From contig JAJEAH010000081.1 of NCBI GenBank assembly GCA_022824225.1, positions 1-32,458 of the forward strand: DNA of 32,458 nt, read 5' to 3'. Of this stretch, positions 31,771-32,458 are shown one piece after another. Each line of letters begins with the position of its first letter. The first letter of the stretch is position 1. Under the pieces are notes generated by a model. The model was not told the origin of the DNA. It ran no database searches and was given only the letters and a program-made list of their open reading frames with translations. The translations under genes and the position numbers were made by a program. The stretch is from Chloroflexota bacterium (lineage in GTDB: Bacteria; Chloroflexota; UBA11872; VXOZ01).

Positions 31771-31812
31771 ATCAGCCTTGTAGACCACTTCTAAAATGAT
31801 CGTAAACAGGCT

Positions 31813-32458
31813 CTAAGGCACGTTTATGAACACGATAGCAAAAAGCGCGAGAACGATGCCGGCTGCCGTTACCCGGCCAAAGCGCTCGCCAAAGAGTATC
31901 ATGCCGCCCAGCAGAGTCGTCACCAGTCCCACCGTTGCGGTGAGCGGAAATACGATCGTGCCCGGCAAGACTTCCAACGCCCGGAGCAGCATGGCGATCT
32001 GAAATAGGTTCGTGGCGCCCATCACTACGCCCAGGCCCACATTGTGCTTCAGCGACGTGGTTTGCAGGGCCGGCATGCGGAAGCGCTCGCGCAGCGGCCA
32101 GACGAAGGCTGCGCCCAGCGTGGCCGCCACGAATACGGAAGCCGTGTACAGCGGTTGGTGCGCCGGAGTGCTGTATACCGAAAACGCCTTGGCCGCGGTC
32201 AGCCCCGCTCCCGAGAGAAAGAGCGCAGCCAGGATCATGCTCCACGTATACAGTGAGTGCCCGCGCCGGCCGCGGGACGCTTGATAGGCGTCGGCGCCCA
32301 GCAGGGGCAAGGCGGCAAACGCCAGAGCCAGTCCCGCCACTTGCAGGACACCCGGTTGCTCGCCCCACATGAAGATCGACGCAAGCGTGGGCAATGCGAT
32401 CGCTAGGCGGACAATGCCAAAGGTGATGCCGATTCCGACAAGCTCCATGACCGTGAAC
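31813..32458 (-). CDS. EamA/DMT-type transporter, 5' end outside the window
   Basis: About 215 codons are visible with six to seven hydrophobic segments. The final part has the pattern LEVLPGTIVFPLTATVGLVT and ILFGERFGRVTAAGIVLALF, which is typical of the second EamA repeat in drug/metabolite transporters. The frame remains open through the edge of the window beyond the ATG at 32448. That ATG has no ribosome-binding site in view, and the protein is shorter than the usual 280-300 aa, so I treat it as partial. Substrate is unknown. The dispersed repeat cluster lies just past its stop codon. Confidence 0.75.
   Translation of the reverse strand, partial: FTVMELVGIGITFGIVRLAIALPTLASIFMWGEQPGVLQVAGLALAFAALPLLGADAYQASRGRRGHSLYTWSMILAALFLSGAGLTAAKAFSVYSTPAHQPLYTASVFVAATLGAAFVWPLRERFRMPALQTTSLKHNVGLGVVMGATNLFQIAMLLRALEVLPGTIVFPLTATVGLVTTLLGGMILFGERFGRVTAAGIVLALFAIVFINVP

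Noticed and set aside
1-32458. tRNA or rRNA genes
   Set aside because: No cloverleaf with a GTTCGA-type T-loop and matching acceptor stem, and no rRNA-like stretch, was found by reading. GTTCG words in the left repeats are part of the tandem array.

Overview
The window is GC-rich bacterial chromosome, roughly 60 % G+C by eye, with densely packed genes on both strands. No plasmid, phage or transposase gene was recognised. The best guess is an uncultured Chloroflexota bacterium, possibly of the marine or sponge-associated kind. This rests on three impressions from memory rather than a search: the beta-sandwich module repeated in the glycan genes, the architecture of the secreted glycosidase, and the mix of Gfo/Idh oxidoreductase, sugar-phosphate isomerase and amidohydrolase genes.

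Layout from left to right. Positions 1-630 are non-coding and hold a 27-bp tandem repeat array and a long imperfect inverted repeat of a dispersed family. Positions 632-6221, minus strand, form an arginine biosynthesis cluster: argD, an interrupted small membrane-protein frame, argG, an AlkZ-related winged-helix protein and argH. A divergent promoter region (6222-6491) separates it from a plus-strand pair, a sugar-phosphate isomerase/epimerase-like TIM barrel and a DegT-type PLP aminotransferase. Positions 8787-9266 are rich in repeats and hairpins. An acyltransferase-3 membrane protein and an amidohydrolase follow on the minus strand. The amidohydrolase overlaps hemW head to head. A zinc-ribbon membrane protein and an ankyrin-repeat membrane-anchored protein are divergently transcribed from a shared 250-bp region, followed by a VOC-fold protein.

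Positions 15943-24049, minus strand, look like one seven-gene operon read in the order thpR, ABC-2 exporter permease, Wzt-type ATPase, GT2 glycosyltransferase, GT4 glycosyltransferase, methyltransferase, folK. Most junctions overlap or abut. It appears to build, perhaps methyl-cap, and export a surface glycan. The most striking observation is that four consecutive proteins of this operon share one beta-sandwich-like module. It is C-terminal on the ATPase and the methyltransferase, and inserted inside the catalytic region of both glycosyltransferases. A galU-like gene translationally coupled to a polyprenyl diphosphate synthase is divergent from this operon across an apparent face-to-face promoter pair. 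These two could supply a sugar nucleotide and a prenyl precursor.

The right end carries a Gfo/Idh/MocA oxidoreductase with an amidohydrolase, a secreted glycoside hydrolase closed by a good intrinsic terminator, an ADP-ribosylglycohydrolase, another cluster of dispersed repeats, and an EamA-type transporter cut by the window edge. No tRNA, rRNA or CRISPR array was found.
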